DNA of 47,058 nt, taken from an uncultured Erysipelotrichaceae bacterium (GTDB lineage: Bacteria; Bacillota_I; Bacilli_A; RFN20; CAG-826). Of the stretch, positions 6,883-14,836 are shown piece after piece. The stretch's first letter is position 1. Every line of letters starts with the position of its first letter. Location: the NCBI GenBank assembly GCA_902791935.1, contig CADAXQ010000012.1, forward strand, positions 1 to 47,058, in the 5' to 3' direction. The translations under genes and the position numbers were made by a program. The notes under the pieces are model-generated. The model was not told the DNA's origin, searched no databases, and saw nothing but the letters and a program-made list of their open reading frames with translations.

Positions 6883-8514
6883 TTATTTGCTCTTTTCCGC
6901 CCAGCTTCTTCCGAACAACGCGGACCCATTGGGACCCAAGGACAACACTTTGTGGTCCTGGACGGCCTTTTGTGTTTTCTCGCCTAAGCGATTCGTTTTG
7001 TCTATTGCTATGAATACTTGCTTATCTAGGGATTCATAAATGGAGAATATTCCTTCGAGAGGTTCCTTCCATATTCCGTTGAAAAGCATGGAGTCGTGGA
7101 TAGCGCAGGGCAAAGAGGTCAATTTCAGCAGAGCCAAGTCGAGGAGGAGGATTCCTTTGTAGGAAGATCCTTCCCCGACATCATTGTATGTGGAATAGGA
7201 GTAGCCTCCTCTCGTGATTGAGATGGAAGGGGCGTAGCGGCTCGTGTTGTAGAGCGCGTCGTTCATCGTTTCGAGGGATTGGTTTATTTCCTTCTCGATT
7301 TCCTCATGCTTGCTCTTTGCGGCTTCAGCGAATTCCTCTTCGGCCTCTTTGCATTGGTCGCTGACCTCCTTGGACCGCTCGTAGGCGCGGATTTGCCGCT
7401 CCAGCTCGTCAGCCCGTCTCTGCTTTTCCTGTAGGCCTTTGAGAAGGGCGGCCGAAGCCGACCGAGGGATGTGGCGGGAGGCGAGCGTCTGCTCGAGCTC
7501 TTTCTCTTTTTGGCTGATGGCGGAAATCTTTTCTTGGAGGCTTCGTTTCTCTTCCTCGATTTCCGAGTTGACGTTTTGGATGATTGCTTTCTGGAACGTA
7601 TTGATCTCGTCGATTCTCTTGGTCTCGAGAGACGGAAGGAAGCCTTTTAGCTCGGCGAGGTCTTCCTCGCTCATGAGTCTGCCTTCTTCGGAGAGGCCGA
7701 CCATGTATCTGAGCTTCGCTTCTAAGGCATGCCGTTTTCTCCGCAGGGACTGGTACTCGGATTTTGTCTCAATGTCCTCTTGGGATATCATCTCTTCTTC
7801 TTCGATGGACTCTGAATCCTCTCGGTCGATGGCCGAGTTGAGCTCGTTCTCGAGCGCCGTGTACTGAGACTTTGCCTCGGCGAGCCCTTCTTCGTCTTTG
7901 ATGGAAGAAGTGTAGACGAAGTCGAACTTTTTCGCTTGGTTGAAGGCTTTTTGCCTGTCCTTTGACTCTTCCATGCGTTTTCTGGCGTCTTCCAAATCCT
8001 TCTCTTTTCCAAAAAGGGCCTCAAGCAGTTTCACCGCCTCATCTTTTCTGGCGCCGGGATGGCTTTCGAGCGGATCCTTTTCGCTCAGATTACCTTTTCC
8101 GTAGATGCGGAAGAAAGGGCTGATAACGCTGCGCAGTGATAGATGCGTGTCGACTCCGTATCTTTCTTTCAGGAATGTTTGAAAGTCGGATAGACCGACG
8201 ATTTTCGATGCGTTATCTTCGAATTGTTCGATGTGGGTTGGGTCGTTCGTGGAGCGCGCGAACCGGAAAACCTCCCCGCCGAATTCGAACTCGAAGCGGA
8301 TGACGTGGTGCCCGACGTTCTTGATCACGTCGGATTCGCCTTTGCCATAGGTGTTTCCTCCGAAGCAGAAATCGACGATCTGCAGGAAGGTGGACTTCCC
8401 GATGGAATTTGCCCCGTCGTCCGGGCCGACTACCGCATTGAGCCCCGAATGGAAGACAATCTCCTGATTCGGGATCCTCTGCGTGAATTTGTCGCATTCG
8501 ATTCTCTTTAGCAT
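6883..8514 (-). CDS. SMC-like ABC ATPase, DUF2326 (ABC-3C ATPase component)
   Basis: A 543-residue ATPase of the RecF/SMC type. Walker A is at about residues 30-41 (GPDDGANSIGKST). A long charged coiled coil fills about 165-410 (runs such as EIEEEKRSLQEKISAISQ). The DUF2326 C-terminal motif follows (GEGSSYKG, LLLDLALL, IHDSMLFN, at about 435-475). DUF2326 proteins are the ATPase of ABC three-component conflict systems described by comparative genomics. The start overlaps the stop of the preceding small gene by seven bases, so the two are translationally coupled. With the two upstream genes it forms a complete three-component operon, probably antiviral. Codon use is more GC-rich than in the flanking repeats. 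Confidence 0.85.
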   Translation of the reverse strand: MLKRIECDKFTQRIPNQEIVFHSGLNAVVGPDDGANSIGKSTFLQIVDFCFGGNTYGKGESDVIKNVGHHVIRFEFEFGGEVFRFARSTNDPTHIEQFEDNASKIVGLSDFQTFLKERYGVDTHLSLRSVISPFFRIYGKGNLSEKDPLESHPGARKDEAVKLLEALFGKEKDLEDARKRMEESKDRQKAFNQAKKFDFVYTSSIKDEEGLAEAKSQYTALENELNSAIDREDSESIEEEEMISQEDIETKSEYQSLRRKRHALEAKLRYMVGLSEEGRLMSEEDLAELKGFLPSLETKRIDEINTFQKAIIQNVNSEIEEEKRSLQEKISAISQKEKELEQTLASRHIPRSASAALLKGLQEKQRRADELERQIRAYERSKEVSDQCKEAEEEFAEAAKSKHEEIEKEINQSLETMNDALYNTSRYAPSISITRGGYSYSTYNDVGEGSSYKGILLLDLALLKLTSLPCAIHDSMLFNGIWKEPLEGIFSIYESLDKQVFIAIDKTNRLGEKTQKAVQDHKVLSLGPNGSALFGRSWAEKSK

Positions 8515-8723
8515 CGGGTCAGTTCCCCTTTCTCGTTCATTTCGATCTTATTCGTCGCGTAAAGGCACGTGACGGCATCCAGGAAATCCTCGAGAGTCAT
8601 TTCCATAGAAACCTTTTTATAAAGCGGAGATACACCAGTGGGCCTCGAAAGCGCCTTGAGAACCAGAACCATTTGATAGAGCACCGTGTCTTTATAGGGA
8701 TTCAGCTTATTGGGAAATTTCAT
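8508..8723 (-). CDS. ABC-3C-like middle component
   Basis: A 71-residue protein whose N-terminal pattern (MKFPNKLNPYKDTVLYQM) resembles the small winged-helix-like middle component of ABC three-component systems. The rest is predicted helical (EDFLDAVTCLYATNKIEM). The start at 8723 is inside the last codons of the third-component gene (17-base overlap), with GAGGTG just upstream. Its stop overlaps the ATPase start. Length and position between a DUF2326 ATPase and a larger effector-like gene fit the middle component, proposed to link the other two proteins. The family number is uncertain. Confidence 0.7.
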   Translation of the reverse strand: MKFPNKLNPYKDTVLYQMVLVLKALSRPTGVSPLYKKVSMEMTLEDFLDAVTCLYATNKIEMNEKGELTRC

Positions 8724-9780
8724 GGAACACCTCGCAGTCCTGAACAAAATAAGAGACGATGATTTCCGCCGGAGTGCGCTGGCAGCCGGCCTTCTCCATC
8801 ACGATCTGCACGAGGCCATCGAAGATCTTCTCTTGGTCGGTTTCTTTTGAGGCGATGGCTAGATAGTTTCTTCTCATGAATTCGGCGAGTCCTTGGAACG
8901 ACCAGCCGTCCTTGCCCTCTTCGGCTTGGAAGGCGGAGCGAAGAGCGGGGAAGTATCTTGTGACGTTCTCGAGCACCTTCTTGTAGAAATACGTGTTTTT
9001 CTTGGGAGGGATTTTCTGTTCCACCTTCACCCCTTGGTATTCCAGCATCACGGGCTCGTCTCCACGCAGCTTCCCCAGCAGGCCAACCGCTTTTTCGAGG
9101 GATTCGTTTATGGAGTCCTCCTCACCTTCCTCGTTTGCCAGAGCATCCTTGATGCGTTGAAGCTTCTCTCGCTCGTCCTTGCCTTCGAAGCTGCGGTAGC
9201 AATCGGGGCAACTGGCGAGGCAGTTCTCGAAGGCCATTTCTCCGCTTTGGTCAATGAGGAGGGGAGTTAGGGAATTTTGCTTTCCCTGGATCATGGTGAT
9301 TTCTTTGTGGCAAAGAGGGCATTCTCCGTGGGACTCGTCATTGAGCCTCTGCCGAAGTATGTTTTCTTTTTGAGCCTTGGAACCAGGTGATCTCTCTGCG
9401 GCGTCTTCGAGGATGCCCTTCAGCAAATAGGCCAATTTTTCGGAGCAGTTCGAGAAGTTGATGCCCGGGACATCTGATTCGAAATCCCCTGCCAATTTCT
9501 CTAGAGAAGGGTCCGGGATTACTTCGTCTAAAACATCCGTGCACAATTCGACATCGAATGAGGGGGCATATTTTCTCGAGAAACGAGCGAACGCCCGTTC
9601 GTCCTGAACAATTCTTTGCTTCTCTCGCTTACTACATTTTTCAATGGTGGCGGTGATTCCCTTTCCGTCGTCGTTGGTGGAAGCCGATTTGATGAAAATG
9701 CCGTCCACGAAATCAGGGGCGCTCTTGTAGGTCCCTTTTAGATAAGGTGACAGTTTCCGATAAAACTCTTTGAAAGTCAT
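8707..9780 (-). CDS. ABC-3C third component with degenerate HNH-like zinc motif
   Basis: A 357-residue protein, first gene of the operon. The middle has two CxxC pairs: ECPLCHKE, then ENCLASCPDCYRSF about 35 residues later. This spacing and the Asn-x-x-x-x-CPxC pattern resemble HNH/treble-clef nucleases, but the usual catalytic His positions (xxAHI and CPNCH) read LLID and CPDCY, so nuclease activity is doubtful. The C-terminal portion (AEIIVSYFVQDCEVFHEIS) resembles the CTD found in third components of ABC-3C systems. I place the start at 9780 (MTFKEFYRKL); the frame stays open beyond this but is antisense to the divergent gene. No Shine-Dalgarno is visible because four tandem 10-bp repeats lie immediately upstream. 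Confidence 0.75.
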   Translation of the reverse strand: MTFKEFYRKLSPYLKGTYKSAPDFVDGIFIKSASTNDDGKGITATIEKCSKREKQRIVQDERAFARFSRKYAPSFDVELCTDVLDEVIPDPSLEKLAGDFESDVPGINFSNCSEKLAYLLKGILEDAAERSPGSKAQKENILRQRLNDESHGECPLCHKEITMIQGKQNSLTPLLIDQSGEMAFENCLASCPDCYRSFEGKDEREKLQRIKDALANEEGEEDSINESLEKAVGLLGKLRGDEPVMLEYQGVKVEQKIPPKKNTYFYKKVLENVTRYFPALRSAFQAEEGKDGWSFQGLAEFMRRNYLAIASKETDQEKIFDGLVQIVMEKAGCQRTPAEIIVSYFVQDCEVFHEISQ

Positions 9781-9782
9781 TT

Positions 9783-9820
9783 TGGTCGCGGTTGGTCGTA
9801 CCTGGTCGCGGTTGGTCGCG
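9783..9820 (-). promoter_or_regulatory. Four tandem 10-bp repeats at the ABC-3C operon start
   Basis: TGGTCG begins at 9783, 9793, 9803 and 9813, giving four units in exact 10-bp register (one helical turn). The 16-mer TGGTCGCGGTTGGTCG occurs twice. The repeats abut the ATG of the third-component gene with only two bases between, and lie between divergent genes (9780 minus, 9919 plus). They replace the ribosome binding site region, so a bound protein could block both transcription and leader function. Confidence 0.7.
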
Positions 9821-9918
9821 TTTTGAGAAACCTGTTTTTGCAAAATCATTACGTAGCAGGTGAACCAACAGTATTTTACCAAATTTCGCCCGCGCCATAT
9901 ACACAAGGAGGTTTTCAA

Positions 9919-10608
9919 ATGAGAAAACGAAAGACGCCATTCGATGACGGCTTCCAAGCCTATCTGACTGTGGGGGCCGAGTATGAAGGGGAGGAAGGCA
10001 TTCCAAAGATGCTCGGCCTCGGGAACATCAGGGTTCCCAAAGGAACGGTCAGCTTCCCAAGATGCAAGAATGAGAAGAACAAAAGACTGTATGTGCATTT
10101 CTACGTACACGACTATCTTTTTTCCGACTTCCTTTCCGCGACGAAGGAATACGTTGAACTCCTGCGCTCCTTCGATGGAGTCATTGCTCCAGATCCGACC
10201 ATCCTGATAGGGCAATCCAAATGTCTCCAGGCCACCAATGTCTATTTCAGTAGAGCCGTCGGCTATTACCTTCAACGCAATGGCATTCCGGTCATACCAA
10301 ACATTCGTTGGGGAGAGGAAAAGACGTACTCATTTGCCTTTCTAGGCGTTCCAAAGCATTCCATCGTCGCAATCAGCACGCATGGGTGCATCCAAAAAGA
10401 CAAAGAGACGAAAAACCTGGTTCGCGACACGTTCATGAAAGGCCTTCCCGTCATGCTCGATAAGCTCGAGCCCACGACCGTTGTTGTCTATGGGAAAGCG
10501 CCGCTTGATATCTTTGGACCTTATCTTGAAAAAGCCAAATTCATTCGTTTCCCTAGTGAAACGGAATTGGCTCATGAAGGGGGTGAGAACCATGGGATCG
10601 AGCTATAA
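9919..10608 (+). CDS. DUF4417-family protein
   Basis: A 229-residue protein that resembles the DUF4417 family. Recognisable segments are GIPVIPNIRWGEEKTYSF, HSIVAISTHGCI and TTVVVYGK. The family is common on conjugative elements and phages of Bacillota; its biochemical role is unknown to me. AAGGAGG at 9905-9911 lies seven bases before the ATG at 9919, which settles the start against an earlier in-frame ATG at 9823. It overlaps the next gene by 17 bases and is transcribed away from the ABC-3C operon. The intergenic region has TATTTT at 9872-9877 as a weak -10. Confidence 0.7.
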   Translation: MRKRKTPFDDGFQAYLTVGAEYEGEEGIPKMLGLGNIRVPKGTVSFPRCKNEKNKRLYVHFYVHDYLFSDFLSATKEYVELLRSFDGVIAPDPTILIGQSKCLQATNVYFSRAVGYYLQRNGIPVIPNIRWGEEKTYSFAFLGVPKHSIVAISTHGCIQKDKETKNLVRDTFMKGLPVMLDKLEPTTVVVYGKAPLDIFGPYLEKAKFIRFPSETELAHEGGENHGIEL

Positions 10609-10972
10609 AGGCGGCACGAGTTACCAGCACTCTTTTCGCGAGAATTTGCCAGAAGTGACGGCCGACTACCCCCTTAACGGGAACCATTTCGGCACAAGCC
10701 ACCACGGAAGCACATGGACCTACGAGATTGAAGCGGACAACCCGTCAGAAGCCGCGAAGGCCTTCTATGATAAAATAGGATTAGGCGGCGCCTTCTACAA
10801 ATACGGAGCGAACGGCCTTGAGATCGTCGAGATGAGCGACGGGACGCGAATCGTCTATCGCCCCATCACAAAATCGGGCAGCCCTGCCGTTGAAATCAAC
10901 ATCCAAAAAAGCGACGACAACGGCGGTGTGAAGAGCCACAAGATACATTTCGTCAAAAAGAAAGGAAAATAA
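10592..10972 (+). CDS. Small basic protein resembling a toxin C-terminal domain, role unknown
   Basis: A 126-residue protein starting MGSSYKGGTSYQHSF at 10592, with a GAAGGGGG ribosome site inside the end of the DUF4417 gene. The conserved-looking core has AKAFYDKIG, MSDGTRIVYRP, SGSPAVEINIQ and the C-terminal KSHKIHFVKKKG. I recall this pattern from stand-alone and C-terminal modules of Bacillota phage and polymorphic-toxin proteins, but I cannot name a family with certainty. The four-base gap to the next gene suggests a toxin/immunity-type pair (inference). There is no signal peptide or membrane segment. Confidence 0.6.
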   Translation: MGSSYKGGTSYQHSFRENLPEVTADYPLNGNHFGTSHHGSTWTYEIEADNPSEAAKAFYDKIGLGGAFYKYGANGLEIVEMSDGTRIVYRPITKSGSPAVEINIQKSDDNGGVKSHKIHFVKKKGK

Positions 10973-10976
10973 TCCA

Positions 10977-11594
10977 ATGAGCGATTTAAGAATCAATGGG
11001 GAAGCCAAGTCGCTTCTCAAATCCGTCATCGGGGGAAAGCTTATCAAATACCGCCACGACCCCTTCACCATCACGCCTTCCTTCACCATCCAAGGCGAAG
11101 TGTTCTTCGAGGACAAAATCCTCAGAGTCAGAAGCGAAGAGATGGCAGCAGATTTCTTTGAGGCTGGCGAAGAGGAAATCTCGGCACTCTTCGTCGAGAA
11201 AATCGCCGAGGAGGACGCCATGTCCGCCTGCATCGGCATCAAGCAGATTGACTTCCCGGTTGGGGAGAAGGTCAAAGATATCTGGATCGTGGACGAGAAA
11301 ATTCAAGAATTCGTCGACAATAAGCCGGGGGAGACATACGACCTCACTCGGGGCGTCGTCTTCATACTCGAGGATATGCAGCTCGGCTTCGAGAAGGACA
11401 TCTGGCTTTCAGTGGAGATCTACCCCCACAAAGGGGATGACGTGCTCAAGGACTTCCAAAGGCTGGGCGCTGACCTGAATGGGTGGCCGAAAGGATGCAT
11501 GTCCAAGAACAAGCGCACCGCCTACAGCCTTCTAGATGGTCGCGTGATTTTCGAGGAAGCCAATGAAACGGGCGAGGACCCATTAGCCGATTGA
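10977..11594 (+). CDS. Acidic partner protein, unknown
   Basis: A 205-residue, strongly acidic, Trp-poor protein (RSEEMAADFFEAGEEEISAL, FVEKIAEEDAM). It follows the small basic gene after four bases and uses AAAGGAAA as ribosome site. I recognise no domain. The opposite charge of the pair and their tight coupling are what one expects of an effector and its neutralising protein, but this is inference only. Its TGA stop at 11592-11594 is confirmed by lack of an open frame beyond. Codon use matches the other genes of the 9919-11594 operon, suggesting they moved together with the integrase downstream. Confidence 0.6.
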   Translation: MSDLRINGEAKSLLKSVIGGKLIKYRHDPFTITPSFTIQGEVFFEDKILRVRSEEMAADFFEAGEEEISALFVEKIAEEDAMSACIGIKQIDFPVGEKVKDIWIVDEKIQEFVDNKPGETYDLTRGVVFILEDMQLGFEKDIWLSVEIYPHKGDDVLKDFQRLGADLNGWPKGCMSKNKRTAYSLLDGRVIFEEANETGEDPLAD

Positions 11595-11649
11595 AGCTTT
11601 TGAGTTGCATATTCAGCGATAATTTTTAAGCAAATACACCGACAAAAGA

Positions 11650-11667
11650 CGGAGCCTTAAAGCTCCG
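11650..11667 (-). terminator. Intrinsic terminator overlapping the integrase stop
   Basis: A 6-bp stem CGGAGC/GCTCCG has a 6-nt loop that contains the TAA stop of the integrase. On the minus strand it is followed by TCTTTTG. The stem is strong and the U-tract moderate. Confidence 0.55.
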
Positions 11668-12545
11668 CCTCCTCATCTTTCATGCCTTTTGGGGTCTTTT
11701 CGTCCTTCATCATCTCGTCTATGCCCTCAATCGCGCGGTAGTTCGTCTCGGGGTAGAAGTGGGAGTAGATCTTGTAGGTGATGTCCGTGGAGCCGTGGCC
11801 CATCAATCTTGATATCACCTGCATGTCGATTCCTTTGTTGATGAGCATGGAGGCGTAGGAATGCCGTAAGTCATGGACCCGGATGTGGGGCAAGCCCACT
11901 CTCTTTTCGGCCTCTCCCTTAAGGACGTCGGCGGTTGTGTCGGGGATGGGCTTCTTTCCTCCGCAGAGGAAGTAGTCATCGGAGAAGTCCTCTTTGCCTT
12001 TGGCCTTCAGATAATCGATACGTAGCCGTATCAGCTCCGCGAGGTATTTCGGGATGGGGACGTTCCGCACCGACTGCTTGTTCTTGGGCGGGGTGACGGA
12101 ATACTCGATGCCCTTCATCTTCATGGTGACCGATTTGGTCACGCTGAGATAGGGATGGTCCCCATCGTGGAAGTCCTTGACTTGCAAAGCGTTGGCCTCG
12201 CCACGTCTCAATCCCGCGTAGAAGAGGATGTGGTAGAAGACGAGGATGCCCTGGCTCTGCCCGTAGTTGAAGGCGCTGGCGTCCTCTTCCTTCTTCTCCC
12301 GGATGATGTCACACATCGAGGATGCGAATTTCGTGAATTGGCTGGCTGTCCAATATTGGAGCTTCTTCTCCTTGGGCTTGGCGTTGGGGTCCCCGATGAA
12401 GTTTCCCGCTTTCTCCAAAGCATTATTCCCGATGCCGTATGCCTTCAAGGCGAACGACATCAAACCGTGGAACGCCGTGTAGAGGTTCCGCTTGTAGACA
12501 AGGCTCAACGGCTCCCCAGTCTTCTCAGAGAGCTTCTCGTTGACT
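11657..12545 (-). pseudogene. Tyrosine recombinase/integrase, 5' end replaced by an IS remnant
   Basis: The catalytic domain is intact: first Arg in FYAGLRRGEANAL, then HDLRHSYASMLINKG, the third-box His in GHGST, and a Tyr nucleophile candidate in TYKIYSHFYPE. This is the Tn916/phage-type integrase family. The N-terminal arm-binding domain and the first part of the SAM-like core-binding domain (about 100 residues) are missing. Homology stops at about 12545, exactly where a 25-bp IS3-type terminal repeat begins. The frame stays open to a TTG at 12775, but that extension (CPLSTLL and upstream) is IS-derived. The protein is therefore probably inactive. It was likely the integrase of the element carrying the 9919-11594 and ABC-3C genes. 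Confidence 0.8.
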
Positions 12546-12740
12546 TGAACTGCTGTTAATAAAGTAGACAACGGACAGACGAGAGATATACATTCAAATG
12601 CAAACCGTCGGGCGAACCCCCTGGGGGGTTTTGGGGGAAGGAACCGGCTACCGATTTGTTTCACATCATTTGAAATGGAACAAGGCAAAGAAGAGCCATT
12701 CTTATGATAGCTTGATAAAAGAAAAACCATCGTCTTACGT
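12546..12740 (-). mobile_element. IS3-family 3'-end remnant
   Basis: The 25-mer at 12546-12570 (TGAACTGCTG...AAAGTAGACA) begins with TG, ends in AAAGTAGACA and matches 46960-46984 at 20 of 25 positions. It has the form of an IS150-group terminal repeat. The sequence to its right is the GC-rich tail of a transposase reading frame (GFARRFAFECISLVCPLSTLL). By 12741 it has given way to the duplicated flank. Most of the element is lost. Confidence 0.55.
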
Positions 12741-13012
12741 TTTTCTCTCTTTTGATTTTGCGTTATATCTATCAACCCGTACTAAGAGATAAGGAGCACC
12801 CAAAAAATCATTTTCGTTATTCTTCCAAAAATTCAATTATTCTTCCATTTTTTTGAATATTCTTCCGAAAGATTGCAAAAGAATATGAGAATTCACATTA
12901 AAAAACACTCTATGGAGAAGAGAAAAGTTATTTGGTTTTGCTCAAAAAGCTTTGAAGCCTTTCACTTTGAGGGCGATTGATGGCCTTTTTTGGATTCCCG
13001 GACCTAACGATA
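12741..13012. repeat. Solo 20-bp repeat array: empty site of the AlbA_2 cassette
   Basis: The array at 12817-12866 (three TATTCTTCC units, 20 bp apart) is identical over 50 bases to the array at 6251-6300. Its left flank (12741-12816) matches the left flank of the array at 4701-4750, and its right flank (12867-13012) matches 6301-6454. The locus therefore looks like 4626-6454 with the AlbA_2 gene and one array precisely missing. Confidence 0.85.
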
Positions 13013-13322
13013 AGGCTGTCAATTGCACATCCGGCAAGCAGCGGTCAATTTCGTCAACGAGAATAATGAGTTTACTTTGACTTCCGCCATCCTCCGACAA
13101 GGTAATCTTATCTAAAAGTTCTTTTGTTTCATTCAAAAGTTTCTTGTACGATTTGAATTCCGCCAAGTTGGTCGTATCGATTTGGCGCTGAAAGCTCTTG
13201 ATTACATTTATCAGTCCTTGAACGACTGTTCTCAATTTATTGATCTTCGGGGATAATTCGGCCCCGGCGTCTATTACTGCCTTAGCTGCGTTTTTGATAT
13301 TCCCCTCGCCAAACGACAGATG
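13013..13322 (-). pseudogene. KAP NTPase internal fragment
   Basis: About 310 bases match the KAP gene from about 3505 to 3815, covering the Walker B block (LIILVDEIDRCLPDVQ) and the preceding linker. Neither the Walker A region nor the C-terminal half is present. The match ends abruptly at 13322, next to the RNase III gene. It is a duplicated, truncated and non-functional copy. Confidence 0.9.
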
Positions 13323-13355
13323 AGAAGAAGTGCCATGGGTGAATCGATACGGATA

Positions 13356-14273
13356 TCAGAGTCCTGGATTCTCGTTGAGGATTTCCATCAAAACCTTTTT
13401 GGCTGCATCAGCCTCTGCGTAGCTCTTCTTGCAGAAATATCCATCGCATTCCTGGGTTTCGAATCCTTCAACTGTGCAAGAGCATTTCCACAGCTCCCGA
13501 TTATCATCATCCACGAATTGATCAATGATCTCATAGACAGGTTCCCTGATCATCCCTTTTGTAAAGAGTTTATTCAATGCGCCTTTTGGATTTTCAAAGT
13601 CCTGTTCTTTGATAATGGAATCCTTGTGTATGTATTCCTTGTTTTCCACTTCGTCAAGGAATCGTTCAGAGTCCAGCATTCTGCCAATGACATCGTCAAT
13701 TCTATTGCTATCCATCGGCATAAGATTCGAAAGGGATGGGTTTTCATATGAATGGTTTTGGTATAACAAAGTAGAAAAAGGAACATTTATCTTCTTTTCA
13801 TAACCATAGGAGCTGTCAAGGGCGCAGGCACCGATCAGAGCCTCTACAAGTTCGCCGAGAACATTGTCACTATTGGTTTCGGATTCCTTTGATCCTCTAC
13901 CAACACGAAGATAGGCTCCCAAATTGTAGTAACGCGCAATTTTAGCCAAATTGGAGCGGCAAACCAGTTTCGACTTCAAATTCGTGTATTTCTCCTCATT
14001 AAAGTCAGATAAGAACCAAGGAGTCTCTTTTCCTTCACGAGAAAACCGATTCAGCAGCATTCTTGTCACATACCACTCAAGAACTCTGTCGCCATAGAAG
14101 GCGAGGATTTCATTGTTTTTGGCATCATGATGTTCATTCGTATAGCTTCTCTGAGTCAGTGCTTGTAGAAACAAATAGGGATTGTGAATATCTTCCCATT
14201 TTGTGGCATAGCCAAGGGTTTTTGCCACGCCTAAAACATCCGACTTTTCTTCGTCGCTCAAAATATAGACCAT
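13356..14273 (-). CDS. Accessory RNase III-like protein with dsRNA-binding domain
   Basis: A 305-residue protein with an RNase III catalytic domain (about residues 30-190) and a C-terminal double-stranded RNA-binding domain (about 228-303, ending GYFCKKSYAEADAAKKVLM). The signature helix reads NNEILAFYGDRVL: the Glu and Asp of the first metal site (E55, D62) are kept, but the second Glu is Ala. The second site reads LGELVEALIG: the catalytic Glu (E144) is kept and the usual Asp is Glu (E141). It is longer and more diverged than housekeeping Rnc and sits among defence genes, so it is probably an accessory enzyme. The start at 14273 follows AGGACC-type purines only (weak ribosome site). Substrates are unknown. 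Confidence 0.8.
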   Translation of the reverse strand: MVYILSDEEKSDVLGVAKTLGYATKWEDIHNPYLFLQALTQRSYTNEHHDAKNNEILAFYGDRVLEWYVTRMLLNRFSREGKETPWFLSDFNEEKYTNLKSKLVCRSNLAKIARYYNLGAYLRVGRGSKESETNSDNVLGELVEALIGACALDSSYGYEKKINVPFSTLLYQNHSYENPSLSNLMPMDSNRIDDVIGRMLDSERFLDEVENKEYIHKDSIIKEQDFENPKGALNKLFTKGMIREPVYEIIDQFVDDDNRELWKCSCTVEGFETQECDGYFCKKSYAEADAAKKVLMEILNENPGL

Positions 14274-14280
14274 AAAAGGT

Positions 14281-14730
14281 CCTCCATTTCTGCAAATGTT
14301 TTCCTTCTTTTGATTAAGCTACCGCCATTATGATCAACCTTATTTACAAGTAAATCATAATGATTGAATCTTATGTCTTAGAAAGATGGTTTTTGCTGAC
14401 CAAAAACAATATATAACATCACAATGGAATTTGTCTATAACAGTCAGAAATTTCGTTAAAATCAATCTGAAAAATGTACCTTTTCCCGAAACTATGAAAG
14501 GACAAATTTCTTCCATGGTCATCGGAGGAAATACCAAAAAATAGTTATTTTTCCGTTCCATTCCCAATTCAAGCCCTGTCACTCTTTTATCAACGAAAGA
14601 GGCGAAATGAGGCGTAAAGCTGTTAACCTACAATATACAGAGTACAGTCTTGGAGTCCTGATATAGATTCCCATTGAAGAGTCTTTCTTTGAAGCACTAC
14701 TGAACTTGATATAAAAGTTTAGAGTTAAAA
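14281..14730. other. Intergenic region with a tRNA-like T-arm remnant
   Basis: No convincing gene is seen. At 14567-14583 the plus strand reads AATTCAAGCCCTGTCAC, resembling the tRNA-like ending at 4589-4603, so this may be a third, poorer attachment scar. The rest is AT-rich with no strong hairpin. Confidence 0.35.
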
Positions 14731-14732
14731 AT

Positions 14733-14828
14733 ATGCAAGAACTTGCAAAAATTGTAGTTATCCTTATTTAATTATCAAAAGCAACCTATATAATAAATAT
14801 GCAAGAACTTGCAAAAATTTTAGATAGG
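14733..14828 (+). promoter_or_regulatory. Promoter between two palindromic operator copies (DUF4143 gene 1)
   Basis: The palindrome TGCAAGAACTTGCA occurs at 14734-14747 and 14800-14813, each followed by AAAATT(T/G)TAG. TATAAT at 14789-14794 lies between them, so the second copy covers the transcription start. A third copy lies after the gene at 16123. The layout is that of a repressible promoter. Confidence 0.8.
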
Positions 14829-14836
14829 AAATTGAC

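Noticed and set aside
9823..9918. N-terminal extension of the DUF4417 gene and of the antisense ABC-3C gene
   Set aside because: Both frames stay open, but the plus gene has a perfect ribosome site for 9919, and the minus extension beyond 9780 is antisense to that gene.
12560..12775. N-terminal part of the integrase frame
   Set aside because: The sequence is IS- and duplicated-flank-derived, begins with TTG without a ribosome site, and does not resemble an integrase arm-binding domain.
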